The notes under the pieces were generated by a model. The model was not told the DNA's origin. It ran no database searches and saw only the letters and a list, made by a program, of their open reading frames with translations. Below are positions 55,638-63,611 of a DNA stretch of 64,000 bases, piece by piece (positions within the stretch are counted from its first letter, which is position 1; every line of letters begins with the position of its first letter). This DNA comes from Ensifer adhaerens (lineage in GTDB: Bacteria; Pseudomonadota; Alphaproteobacteria; Rhizobiales; Rhizobiaceae): NCBI RefSeq assembly GCF_013283195.1, contig NZ_JABEKT010000001.1:1338795-1402794 (forward strand). The letters are read 5' to 3'. The position numbers were made by a program, and so were the translations under genes.

Positions 55638-57038
55638 TTACCCCTGGAGGCGGGTGCGCTCGCCGATAAAGGTCTCGACGCTCTTCAGATCCGCTTCCAG
55701 GATATCGAAACGCTCCTCCCTGTTCATTAGGTCAGCAAGCCACGTCGGAAGCGCCGGGTCAATACCACTTGCCGATTTTACGGCGTCGGGGAATTTGGCG
55801 GGATGGGCGGTCGCGAGCGTCACCATCGGGGCCGAAGCCTTCTCGTGCTTGGCCGCCACGAAGACGCCGATGGCGCTGTGCGGATCGAGCAGGTAGCCGG
55901 TCTCTTCCAAGGTCTTGGCGATGGTCTTGGCGACCTCTTTCTCGGAGGCGCGGCCGGCGCGGAACTCTTTGCGGATCGCCTTCAGCGCCTTTTCGCGGAT
56001 GGCAAAGGAGCCGGACTGCTTGAGGCTGTCCATGGCGGAGCGGACTTCGGCCGGGTCGCGATCGTTGGCTTCGAACAGTAGCCGCTCGAAGTTCGACGAG
56101 ATCTGGATGTCCATCGACGGCGACGTGGTCGCCCTGACGCCACGCATTTCGTAGCGGCCGGTCTTCAGCGTGCGGGCGAGGATGTCGTTTTCGTTGGTGG
56201 CGACGACAAGCTTGTCGATCGGCAGGCCCATGCGCTTGGCGACGTAGCCGGCGAAGATATCGCCGAAGTTGCCGGTCGGCACGGTGAAGGAGATCTTGCG
56301 GTCCGGCCCTCCGAGCGCAATGGCGGTGGTGAAATAATAGACGATCTGGGCCATGATCCGCGCCCAGTTGATCGAGTTGACGCCTGAAAGCTTGACGCGG
56401 TCGCGGAAGGCGACATCGTTGAACATGCCTTTGACGAGGTCCTGGCAGTCGTCGAAATTGCCTTTGACGGCGATGGCGTGGACGTTGCCGGCCTTCGAGG
56501 TCGTCATCTGCCGCTGCTGGACCGGCGAAACCTTGCCATGCGGGAAGAGGATGAAGATATCGGTGCGCTCGCGCCCGGCAAAGGCGTCGATGGCCGCACC
56601 ACCGGTATCGCCCGAGGTTGCGCCGACGATGGTTGCCCGTTCGCCGCGCTCGGCAAGCACATAGTCCATCAGGCGGGCGAGCAGTTGCATCGCCACGTCC
56701 TTGAAGGCGAGCGTCGAGCCGTGAAACAGTTCCATGACGAAGGCATTGGGACCGGTCTGGACGAGGGGGGCGATCGCCGGATGACGGAACGTGGCATAGG
56801 CCTCGTCGATCATCTCGCGAAATTTGGCCGAGGGGATTTCACCGTGGATGAAAGGCTCGAGGACGGCGAAGGCGATGTCCTGATAGGATTTGCCGCGCAG
56901 CGCCCGGATCTCTTTCTTGGACAGGGTCGGCCATTCCTTGGGAAGGTAGAGGCCGCCATCGCGCGCAAGGCCCGCAAGCAGTGCATCGCAAAAGCCGAGG
57001 GGGGCGGCCTCGCCGCGCGTCGAGATATACTTCACCAT
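55638..57038 (-). CDS. thrC: Threonine synthase
   Basis: 466-aa PLP enzyme converting O-phosphohomoserine to threonine. The PLP Lys lies in FHGSTLAFKDVAMQ and the phosphate-binding loop in GATSGDTGGAAIDAFAG. VPTGNFGDIFAGYVAKRMG is the other PLP contact. Full length for the long (yeast/E. coli-like) class. First gene of a two-gene leftward unit with the M16 peptidase; thrB is at 46.7 kb. Confidence 0.97.
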   Translation of the reverse strand: MVKYISTRGEAAPLGFCDALLAGLARDGGLYLPKEWPTLSKKEIRALRGKSYQDIAFAVLEPFIHGEIPSAKFREMIDEAYATFRHPAIAPLVQTGPNAFVMELFHGSTLAFKDVAMQLLARLMDYVLAERGERATIVGATSGDTGGAAIDAFAGRERTDIFILFPHGKVSPVQQRQMTTSKAGNVHAIAVKGNFDDCQDLVKGMFNDVAFRDRVKLSGVNSINWARIMAQIVYYFTTAIALGGPDRKISFTVPTGNFGDIFAGYVAKRMGLPIDKLVVATNENDILARTLKTGRYEMRGVRATTSPSMDIQISSNFERLLFEANDRDPAEVRSAMDSLKQSGSFAIREKALKAIRKEFRAGRASEKEVAKTIAKTLEETGYLLDPHSAIGVFVAAKHEKASAPMVTLATAHPAKFPDAVKSASGIDPALPTWLADLMNREERFDILEADLKSVETFIGERTRLQG

Positions 57039-57245
57039 CCTAGTCCTTCGTCTTGCCTTCGGATCGCGGCGACCCTATGCGAACCGGCCGCGGTGCGTCT
57101 GTCTTATTGCGTCAGTCCTTGACAAAGTCCCCACGCATTCTTGTCACCCGTGCAATTTCCGGTCTCAAGCGTCGTTTCGGAAAATTCCGATCGAGGCGTT
57201 TGACCCAATCGATTTTTCAATTCGCCGCTGCTATAGACGATGCCC

Positions 57246-57265
57246 GAAGGCCATGAAAGGCCTTC
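57246..57265 (+). promoter_or_regulatory. Leader hairpin upstream of lipoprotein gene
   Basis: GAAGGCC (57246-57252), ATGAAA, GGCCTTC (57259-57265), 53 bases before the GTG start. The role is unknown. The rest of the 280-base gap 57039-57318 holds nothing recognisable. Confidence 0.35.
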
Positions 57266-57318
57266 CGGCCGAGATTTCGGTCAAGGAGTTTCAACCGGTT
57301 CAGTAGAGGTTGTTCAAC

Positions 57319-57867
57319 GTGTTTGGCAAAGTATCCCGGCCTGTCCTCGCAATATCATTTCTCGCGATCCTCGCCGGCTGTAACAAGACGCAATCCGGTG
57401 GAGCAATCGATGCGGGCGGCAGCGCCGCCGCCCCGACACCGGCCGTTGTCCAGGCCGCATGCCCGCAGGTAATCCTGAGAGACGGCACCTCGTCGTTCCG
57501 GACCTACGCAAAGGGCGGTAAGGACGACCCAACCAAGGTCATCTATCAGGTGTCGCTTGCCGATACGACGCGGCAATGCGTGCTGAGTGAGACTGCGATG
57601 ACGGTCACCGTTGTGGTTCAAGGCCGTGTCGTCAGCGGTCCGGCCGGCGGCCCCGGCAAGGTCACCATGCCGATCCGCGTAGCGGCAACGGATGAAGAAA
57701 AGACGCTCTATTCCGAGTTGGTCCAGCACGTGGTCGAGGTCCCCGCAAGCGGTTCGACTCAATTCGTCTTCACCAAGGCGGACGTCACACTGCCGGCTGG
57801 TTCCGGTTCCAATGCCAAGGTCTACGTCGGCTTCGATGAAGGTCCGCCGGCCAAGCGCAAGAAGTAA
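57319..57867 (+). CDS. Hypothetical lipoprotein
   Basis: 182-aa exported lipoprotein: signal with lipobox LAILAGC (Cys 21), an Ala/Gly/Pro-rich linker, then a compact domain starting ACPQVILRDGTSSFRTYAKG and ending in the lysine-rich tail PPAKRKK. One pair of further cysteines may form a disulfide. I do not recognise a named domain, though the ACPQV...LRDGTSSFR pattern looks conserved. The GTG start follows AGAGG; a TTG at 57310 is too close to it. Function unknown. Confidence 0.7.
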   Translation: MFGKVSRPVLAISFLAILAGCNKTQSGGAIDAGGSAAAPTPAVVQAACPQVILRDGTSSFRTYAKGGKDDPTKVIYQVSLADTTRQCVLSETAMTVTVVVQGRVVSGPAGGPGKVTMPIRVAATDEEKTLYSELVQHVVEVPASGSTQFVFTKADVTLPAGSGSNAKVYVGFDEGPPAKRKK

Positions 57868-57893
57868 GCGGCTGTATCCACTGCCTGAAACGA

Positions 57894-57921
57894 AAAACGC
57901 CGGGGCATGCCCCGGCGTTTT
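57894..57921. terminator. Bidirectional terminator lipoprotein / livK-like
   Basis: 13-bp stem AAAACGCCGGGGC / GCCCCGGCGTTTT around AT, flanked by A- and T-rich ends, between convergent genes. Confidence 0.85.
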
Positions 57922-57941
57922 CATGTCTTGATGCTAAGCGA

Positions 57942-59048
57942 TCACTCGGCCGCGACGCTCTTGCCGCCTTCCCACTTGTAGAGGGAGAAGGCCTGCGAGG
58001 TCAGGTCACCGGCTTCGCCGTAGGTGAGCTTGCCCAGCACCGTGTCAATCGCCTCGCCGGACTTGATCGCGGTCGCAACCGCAGTCGCATCCTCGGCGGA
58101 ACCAGCCTTCTCGATGCCGGCCTTCAGCACCTGCACGGCGGCATAGGCGTTGAGGGTAAACGCTTCGGCCGGAATGTTCTTGACCTTCAGCGCCTCGACG
58201 GCCGGAGCCGACGCCGGGTTGCGGGTGGCGTCGCTGGCATTGGTGTAGATCGTGCCTGCAGCAGCTTCGCCGCCGATTGCCCAGAACTCGGTGTTCGACA
58301 GGCCGTCGCCGCCGAAGATCTGTGCGGTCACGCCCTGGTCGCGCATCTGGCGTGCGAGCAAGCCGCCTTCCGGATGGTAGCCGCCGAAATAGACGACATC
58401 GACCTTTTCGGCCTTCAGGCGGGTGACGATGGCGCTGAAGTCCTTGTCACCAGGGTTGAGGCCTTCATAGACGACTTCGGTGATGCCACCGGCGTTGATG
58501 CCCTTCTTGAAGCCGTCGGCCAGCCCCTTGCCATAGGGCGCCTTGTCGTGCAGTACGGCGACCTTCTTGTCCTTGAGGTTCTTGACCACATAAGCGGCTG
58601 CGACCTCGGCCTGCTGGTCGTCGCGACCGCAGGTGCGCAGCACGTTCCAGAGACCGCGGGTGGTCAGGTCAGGTGTGGTGGCCGTCGGCGTCACCATCAG
58701 GATGCCGTTTTCGGCGAGAACGTCGGAAGCTGCCATCGACGTGCCCGAAAGCACCGGGCCGACAACGAAGCGGATGCCTTCACCCGCTGCCTGGTTTGCC
58801 ACCGACACGGCCTGCTTGGGGTCGCCAGCGTCGTCCATCATCTTCAGGACGATCTTTTCGCCGTTGATGCCACCGGCCTTGTTGATCTCTTCTGCGGCCG
58901 CTTCCGCGCCGTTCTTGACCTGCTCGCCATAGGCCGCGACCGGGCCGGTCAGCGGCGTGATGACGCCAACGGTGATATCGGCAAAGGCGAGCGGCCCGAA
59001 GGCAACGCTGGCTGCCAGGGTCAGGCCCGTCAACAGTGAAAGACGCAT
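57942..59048 (-). CDS. Branched-chain amino-acid ABC transporter substrate-binding protein (LivK-like)
   Basis: 368-aa periplasmic binding protein with signal peptide (1-23, ending FA) and a type I periplasmic-binding fold: [59 protein letters not shown] and [13 protein letters not shown]. The Ser/Thr and Tyr residues typical of Leu/Ile/Val binding are in these loops. AGGAGG precedes the ATG. No permease or ATPase gene lies nearby, so it must use a transporter encoded elsewhere. Confidence 0.92.
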   Translation of the reverse strand: MRLSLLTGLTLAASVAFGPLAFADITVGVITPLTGPVAAYGEQVKNGAEAAAEEINKAGGINGEKIVLKMMDDAGDPKQAVSVANQAAGEGIRFVVGPVLSGTSMAASDVLAENGILMVTPTATTPDLTTRGLWNVLRTCGRDDQQAEVAAAYVVKNLKDKKVAVLHDKAPYGKGLADGFKKGINAGGITEVVYEGLNPGDKDFSAIVTRLKAEKVDVVYFGGYHPEGGLLARQMRDQGVTAQIFGGDGLSNTEFWAIGGEAAAGTIYTNASDATRNPASAPAVEALKVKNIPAEAFTLNAYAAVQVLKAGIEKAGSAEDATAVATAIKSGEAIDTVLGKLTYGEAGDLTSQAFSLYKWEGGKSVAAE

Positions 59049-59279
59049 GGTGTTTCCTCCTAGAAATACCCCTTGTGGGGCTTGGCTGATATGGCCCTCG
59101 TGCGCGGTGCGAAAACCGGGGAGATCTTCGGAGGGACAGTGATCACACATCAATGTGACATCGTGTCCCTCGGCGCCCAATCCGACGCCCGCCGTGATGG
59201 CCGAGAGCTTTTTCCCGCCCCGGTGAAATAGTCCGGGGCGAAAGGGATCTGCAGGCGGCTTGCGCCCGCGTGTGCCGGT

Positions 59280-59975
59280 TCAGGCCGTCATCGATTCCGA
59301 CCATTCGGAAAGAGCGGCGATCACGCCCGGCAGTGCCGACATGCGCGAAATCACCGTTTCGGCGCCTGCTTCAGTCAGCTGGTCGGCATGCGATGGGTGG
59401 GTGTGCGAGCCGCCGGTAAAGCCGACGACCCGCATGCCGGCCGCGCGCGCACCATGAATGCCGTGCACCGAATCCTCGATGACCAGGACCCGGGAAGGGG
59501 CGACGCCCATCTGCTTGGCGCCGTGCAGGAAGATATCCGGCTTCGGCTTGACCCGGTCCGCTCCCAGATCGCGGGCGGAGTAGATGTGGCGGCCGAAGTG
59601 GTCCTTGATGCCGACCTTGCCGAGCATCATGGCAAGCCGCGCCGAGGTCGAGTTGGAGCAGATGCAGTGCGGCAGCTTGAGCTGCGCCAGCATCGGCTTG
59701 ACGCCGTCGATGATGTTGAGGTCGCGCGCAAGACGCTCGTCGAGGATGGCGTCAACCTTGCTGATGAGCTGGGCCGAAAGCGGGACGCTCGCTTCCTTTT
59801 CGATCTGCAGCAGCGTGTTCTGCCAGGTCATGCCGGCGAAGCGCTCTGCCATTTCCTCGACGCTGATCGGATAACCGGCTTCGGTCAAGAGGGCCGCTTC
59901 GACTTCCGAGGCGATGATTTCCGAATCGACGAGAACGCCGTCGCAATCGAAGATGATGAGATCGATACCGTTCAT
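59280..59975 (-). CDS. HAD family hydrolase (phosphoglucomutase/phosphatase-like)
   Basis: 231-aa haloacid-dehalogenase phosphatase of subclass IA. Motif I is IIFDCDGVLVDSE, motif II the Ser of CICSNSTS, and motif III/IV the Lys of RVKPKPDIF and VIEDSVHGIHGA. A small helical cap (about 15-80) is present. Substrates of this group are sugar phosphates or phosphoglycolate; undetermined here. It lies 231 bases upstream of the LivK-like gene on the same strand, and divergent from bioR. Confidence 0.88.
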   Translation of the reverse strand: MNGIDLIIFDCDGVLVDSEIIASEVEAALLTEAGYPISVEEMAERFAGMTWQNTLLQIEKEASVPLSAQLISKVDAILDERLARDLNIIDGVKPMLAQLKLPHCICSNSTSARLAMMLGKVGIKDHFGRHIYSARDLGADRVKPKPDIFLHGAKQMGVAPSRVLVIEDSVHGIHGARAAGMRVVGFTGGSHTHPSHADQLTEAGAETVISRMSALPGVIAALSEWSESMTA

Positions 59976-60154
59976 TTAAGTCAGTTCCCTGGGAGAAGGA
60001 GGCGCCGCAGGCAGGGGGAGGGTCTCTTTCGCGGCGCGTGCTTTTGTACGCCGAAGGTTTATACGATGGCGGCCGAAATCTCAACCTTTGGAAATCGTCG
60101 AAAGGCCGCTGTCGCTTGCTCGACAGGCCCTGCCGGCCCCTCTAGATGTAGCCG

Positions 60155-60823
60155 ATGGACAAGCAACGGGACGATACGATCGCAAGCCGCATCAGCCGGG
60201 CACTGGCCGAGAGGATCATCTCGGGTGCGCTGACGCCGGGCGAGCGTTTGCGCCAGGACCACATCGCTGAGGAATTCGGCGCAAGCCACGTGCCGGTACG
60301 TGAAGCGTTCAGGCTGCTGGAGGCCCAAGGGCTTGCCGTCAGCGAACCGCGTCGCGGTTTTCGAGTGGCAGCGTTCGATCTGAAGGAGGTCCGCGAGGTC
60401 GCCGAAATGCGGGCGGTTCTCGAAGTGCTGGCGCTGCGCCATGCGATCCCGCATCTGACGGCCGCCATCCTCGATCGGGCGGAGGCGGCCACGGTCGCGG
60501 CCGATACGTCGCGCGACGTCCGCTCCTGGGAGGCTGCCAATCGCGCTTTCCATCGGTTGCTCCTTACGCCCTGCGGCATGCCGCGGCTGCTGGCCTCGAT
60601 CGACGATCTGCATGCGGCGAGCGCCCGCTTTCTGTTTTCGGCCTGGCGGAGCAGCTGGGAAGCGCGCACCGATCACGATCATCGCGCGATCCTTGCCGCC
60701 TTGCGCGAAGGGCGAGGCGACGAGGCGGCGAAAATCCTCGAGCGCCATGTCGGCTGGATCGGCAAAACGCCGGTCAAGACCGCTACGGGCGAGACGCGAG
60801 AGGCGTTTTCCATCGTCGGATAG
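60155..60823 (+). CDS. bioR: GntR-family transcriptional regulator, predicted BioR
   Basis: 222-aa regulator. The N-terminal winged helix (about 8-75; ISGALTPGERLRQDHIAEEFG, VPVREAFRLLEAQGL, RRGFRVA) and the C-terminal FCD ligand domain make it a FadR-type GntR protein. The BioR call rests on context: boxes of sequence TTATCTATAA, the known BioR operator in alphaproteobacteria, lie just downstream in front of bioY. BioR represses biotin genes when biotin is available. No matching box is seen upstream of bioR itself, so autoregulation is not supported. Confidence 0.85.
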   Translation: MDKQRDDTIASRISRALAERIISGALTPGERLRQDHIAEEFGASHVPVREAFRLLEAQGLAVSEPRRGFRVAAFDLKEVREVAEMRAVLEVLALRHAIPHLTAAILDRAEAATVAADTSRDVRSWEAANRAFHRLLLTPCGMPRLLASIDDLHAASARFLFSAWRSSWEARTDHDHRAILAALREGRGDEAAKILERHVGWIGKTPVKTATGETREAFSIVG

Positions 60824-60870
60824 GCTTCCAGCGCAGCCGTTACGTTCCGGCTGCGGTCTCCTTCGGAAAA

Positions 60871-60880
60871 TTATCTATAA
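60871..60880. promoter_or_regulatory. BioR box 1
   Basis: TTATCTATAA, exact consensus, 48 bases after the bioR stop and 169 bases before bioY. Confidence 0.75.
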
Positions 60881-60995
60881 TTTTGTTTTTCTCTATTCTG
60901 CGGTCTGTTGCGAGCTTGCTGGTGCGAGTTCGTGCGCCGTTTTCGCATGGCCTGCGGATTGACCGCCCCGCCTTCTGACGCTAGTGGGAGTCGTA

Positions 60996-61005
60996 TTATA
61001 GATAG
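60996..61005. promoter_or_regulatory. BioR box 2 (one mismatch)
   Basis: TTATAGATAG, the inverse consensus TTATAGATAA with the last base changed, 9 bases from box 3. Confidence 0.6.
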
Positions 61006-61014
61006 AATCAAAAA

Positions 61015-61024
61015 TTATCTATAA
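61015..61024. promoter_or_regulatory. BioR box 3
   Basis: TTATCTATAA, exact, 25 bases before the bioY ATG. Occupancy would block the promoter or its clearance. Confidence 0.75.
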
Positions 61025-61049
61025 TTTGAAAACAACCACGGAGACCCAG

Positions 61050-61643
61050 ATGTCCAATCTCGCTTCCGCCCACGCGCCCCTCTTTGATCCGCTCCGCCTC
61101 GATGGCAAAACCTGGCCTGTAAAGGCCCTCTTTGTGCTGCTTGGAACCGGTTTTCTTGCTCTGTCCTCGCAGATCAGCGTGCCGATGGTCCCGGTGCCGG
61201 TGACCATGCAGACTTTTGCTGTGACGATGATCGGCGTCGTCTATGGTTGGCGGCTCGGCGTAGCCACGATCCTTGCCTGGCTCGCCGAAGGTGTGATGGG
61301 CCTGCCGGTTCTTGCCAACGGCGCTGGCGGTCTTGCGCATTTCGCCGGACCGACGGCCGGCTATCTTGCGGCCTTCCCTCTGGTTGGTGGACTTGCGGGA
61401 TGGCTGGCACAGCGTGGCTGGACCGGTGATCGTGTCATTCTGAGCTTCTCCGCCCATTTCGCCGCCAACATGCTGTGCCTTGTTCTTGGCGCTGCCTGGC
61501 TTGCGACGTTGATCGGTTTCGAGCAGGCAATCGCCCTCGGTGCCGCACCCTTCGTGCTCGGCGCTGCGCTGAAGTCGGCGCTTGCTGCAGCTGTGCTGAA
61601 GGCCGTCCAGCGCTATGCGCAGAAGCCGAAGGACCTCATTTGA
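61050..61643 (+). CDS. bioY: Biotin transporter BioY (BioR-regulated, solitary copy)
   Basis: 197-aa S-component: a charged cytoplasmic N-terminus (about 1-25) then six membrane segments. BioY signatures MVPVPVTMQTFAVTMIG and ANGAGGLAHFAGPTAGYLAAF are present, plus GAAPFVLGAALKSALAAAVLKA at the end. It is clearly diverged from the copy at 18.8 kb. The ATG at 61050 follows ACGGAG; the upstream TTG at 61026 lies just after box 3 and is unlikely. Directly behind three BioR boxes; no ATPase is nearby, so it may work alone or share BioM/BioN. Confidence 0.93.
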   Translation: MSNLASAHAPLFDPLRLDGKTWPVKALFVLLGTGFLALSSQISVPMVPVPVTMQTFAVTMIGVVYGWRLGVATILAWLAEGVMGLPVLANGAGGLAHFAGPTAGYLAAFPLVGGLAGWLAQRGWTGDRVILSFSAHFAANMLCLVLGAAWLATLIGFEQAIALGAAPFVLGAALKSALAAAVLKAVQRYAQKPKDLI

Positions 61644-62095
61644 CCGTCCGGCTGCGCGGGCACCATCTGCTGTGTCTGCTGACGTTCGTGGGCGAGGGCT
61701 ATACGCCCTCGTTCACCCGCAACTATGTCGGTATTGCCAAGCGCCTGTCCGCCGGTGAAAGCATAACCGTCGTCGATGGCCCGGACGATATTTGTGCGCC
61801 AATGCTGTGCGAAGCCGGCGCCCATTGCCGGGAAGACAGCATCACGCGACGGGACAGTCTTGCGCTCGCGGCGGTCGCGGACGTCCTCGACAGGTCCATC
61901 GGGTCTGGCTCGGTGCTGGTGCTCGATGCCGACAGACTGCGGCGGTTGCGATCGGCCTTCGCCGAGGGGAGAACTGCGGCGGCCTGTGCCGAATGCGAAT
62001 GGGCCGGCCTCTGCCGTAGCATTGCCGATGGTGGTTTCGGGAATGCCCTCGTGCATGCAGCCGAGGACCCGTCTTTACTGCGGGAAGAGCTCTGA
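61640..62095 (+). CDS. DUF1284 protein, translationally coupled to bioY
   Basis: 151-aa protein beginning at TTG 61640, overlapping the bioY stop by four bases (TTGA). MTVRLRGHHLLCLLTFVGEGY is the DUF1284 N-terminal motif. Nine cysteines occur, including CAPMLCEAGAHC and CAECEWAGLC, a pattern suggesting metal or Fe-S binding. Biotin synthase needs iron-sulfur clusters, but no link is proven. Coupling to bioY suggests a biotin-related role. The 3' end overlaps the convergent ArsR gene by 21 bases. Confidence 0.8.
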   Translation: MTVRLRGHHLLCLLTFVGEGYTPSFTRNYVGIAKRLSAGESITVVDGPDDICAPMLCEAGAHCREDSITRRDSLALAAVADVLDRSIGSGSVLVLDADRLRRLRSAFAEGRTAAACAECEWAGLCRSIADGGFGNALVHAAEDPSLLREEL

Positions 62096-62755
62096 AAAGG
62101 CTTTCTCGCCGCTATCGGTGAAGCGGATGGCACGACTGTTGTTTTCGCGCTTTGCCCAGCCCTTGTCGATGAGCAGCGTCAACAGTGCCTCGCCGAGGGA
62201 GCCCGCGAGATGCGAGCGCCGCTCGCTCCAGTCGAGGCAGGTCCGGCAGATCGGCCGGCGGGATTTCTTCAACGACGCGTAGTTGATGCCGAGCGCCTCG
62301 ATGCGGATCTGGCCGGCATCGGTCAAGGCGAGATCGTCGCCTGTAACTTCGATCTGCCTGGCCGTAATCAGGCTGTCGAGCATGCGCACGCCGTAGTCAC
62401 CGGCGAGGTGATTGTAGCAGACACGGGCCTTGCGCAGAGCCGGGTCCTTGGGCCCGGGGCGATGCCGGTTCATGCCGAGGCTCGCGGCAAATCCCATGAG
62501 GTTTTCGAGCATCAGCCCGACCTCGTCTTCAGCCAATTGGTAGTAACGGTGACGGCCCTGCTTGCGCTGGGTCAAAAGCCCGCCGCTCTCGAGCTTGGAA
62601 AGATGGGAACTCGCCGTCTGCAGCGTGATGCCCGCATGTCCGGCAAGCTCGGTCGGCGTCAATGCCCGCCCGCCCATCAGGGCGGTCAGCATGTTGGCGC
62701 GCGCGGGATCGCCGATCAGCGAACCGATGAGAGCGATGTCTGGACCTTCTTTCAT
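62075..62755 (-). CDS. ArsR-type transcriptional regulator
   Basis: 226-aa regulator. The N-terminal winged helix (about 8-75: LIGDPARANMLTALMGGRAL, HAGITLQTASSHLSKLESGG, QGRHRYYQLA) is followed by a long C-terminal region containing KARVCYNHLAGDYGVRM and RRPICRTCLDWSERRSHLAG. The C-rich element may sense metal or a redox signal. It is longer than ordinary ArsR (about 100 aa). Divergent from the NIPSNAP gene, with a palindrome beside its start. Confidence 0.88.
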   Translation of the reverse strand: MKEGPDIALIGSLIGDPARANMLTALMGGRALTPTELAGHAGITLQTASSHLSKLESGGLLTQRKQGRHRYYQLAEDEVGLMLENLMGFAASLGMNRHRPGPKDPALRKARVCYNHLAGDYGVRMLDSLITARQIEVTGDDLALTDAGQIRIEALGINYASLKKSRRPICRTCLDWSERRSHLAGSLGEALLTLLIDKGWAKRENNSRAIRFTDSGEKAFSELFPQ

Positions 62756-62756
62756 A

Positions 62757-62774
62757 CTTCGATGGTAGTCGAAG
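62757..62774. promoter_or_regulatory. Palindrome between ArsR regulator and NIPSNAP gene
   Basis: CTTCGA (62757-62762), TGGTAG, TCGAAG (62769-62774). It sits directly at the regulator start codon and 60 bases before NIPSNAP, a typical place for an ArsR-type operator. Confidence 0.5.
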
Positions 62775-62834
62775 CATTGAGGGTCGGCAAGCGGGCATAG
62801 TGGCTCATCGAAACGCGTCAACGAGGAGCCCCAA

Positions 62835-63155
62835 ATGATCACCTGTTTCATCCGTTACGAAATCGACCCCTTCAAAAAAGAGGAGTTCGCTGCCTATTCC
62901 CGCACTTGGGGCGAGGTCATCCCACGCTGTGGCGCCGATCTCATCGGCTACTTCGGCCCGCACGAAGGATCGGCTACAACGGCCTACGGCGTCTACAATG
63001 TCGAAAGCCTTGCGGCCTACGAGGCCTATCGCGCCCGGCTCCTTGCCGACCCCTTGGGCCGCGAAAACTATGCCTTCGCGCACAAGGAACGGTTTATCCT
63101 CAATGAGAACCGCATTTTTCTGAAGAACGTTTCGTCGCCCGTTGGAGGGGAATGA
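62835..63155 (+). CDS. NIPSNAP family protein
   Basis: 106-aa dimeric alpha+beta barrel: CFIRYEIDPFKKEEFAAYSR, IPRCGADLIGYFGPHEG, YNVESLAAYEAYRARL. GAGGAG precedes the ATG. Function of bacterial NIPSNAPs is mostly unknown. It is followed 4 bases later by an ABM protein of the same fold class, so the two are an operon. Confidence 0.9.
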   Translation: MITCFIRYEIDPFKKEEFAAYSRTWGEVIPRCGADLIGYFGPHEGSATTAYGVYNVESLAAYEAYRARLLADPLGRENYAFAHKERFILNENRIFLKNVSSPVGGE

Positions 63156-63159
63156 GCTT

Positions 63160-63507
63160 ATGATCGCCGTTATTTTCGAAGTGCTGCCGGCCGAAGGCTG
63201 TCGCGAGACCTATCTCGGCATCGCCGCCGACCTGCGCCCGCTGCTCGATGGCATCGACGGATTCATCTCGATCGAGCGCTTTCAAAGCCTCGCCAATCCC
63301 GACAAGGTGCTGTCGCTGTCGTTTTGGCGCGATGAGGACGCTGTTAAGGAATGGCGCAACGGCGCCGAGCATCGCGCCGCCCAGGAGGCGGGTCGCAATG
63401 GCGTCTTTGCCGACTACCGCCTGCGCATCGCATCGGTCGTGCGCGACTACGGCCTAAACGAGCGGCATCAGGCGCCGAGCGACAGTCGCGCCTTCCACGC
63501 CGCTTGA
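63160..63507 (+). CDS. Antibiotic biosynthesis monooxygenase (ABM) family protein
   Basis: 115-aa protein with the ABM fold: MIAVIFEVLPAEG, ADLRPLLDGIDGFISIERFQ, VLSLSFWRDEDAVKEWRN. Such proteins can be cofactor-free monooxygenases or merely stress proteins. The ATG at 63160 follows GGAGGGG. Second gene of the NIPSNAP unit; the upstream ArsR regulator probably controls both. Confidence 0.85.
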   Translation: MIAVIFEVLPAEGCRETYLGIAADLRPLLDGIDGFISIERFQSLANPDKVLSLSFWRDEDAVKEWRNGAEHRAAQEAGRNGVFADYRLRIASVVRDYGLNERHQAPSDSRAFHAA

Positions 63508-63578
63508 CGGCCCTCGGCAGGCGAAGCGATTGGCACCGCATCGTTAATTCGGATTTTTTCTGGCGGCCTTCAGGCTTT

Positions 63579-63600
63579 GGTAACCATCTTCGGTAACCAT
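63579..63600. promoter_or_regulatory. Direct repeat of GGTAACCAT upstream of ccrM
   Basis: GGTAACCAT at 63579-63587 and 63592-63600, 13-base period, 45 bases before the ccrM start. Each copy contains the palindrome GGTAACC. The regulator is not known to me. Confidence 0.45.
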
Positions 63601-63611
63601 AAGCTCCATAG

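Noticed and set aside
60130-60154. Possible BioR box upstream of bioR (CTCTAGATGT)
   Set aside because: Only 6 of 10 positions match the consensus, so it is not reported as an operator.
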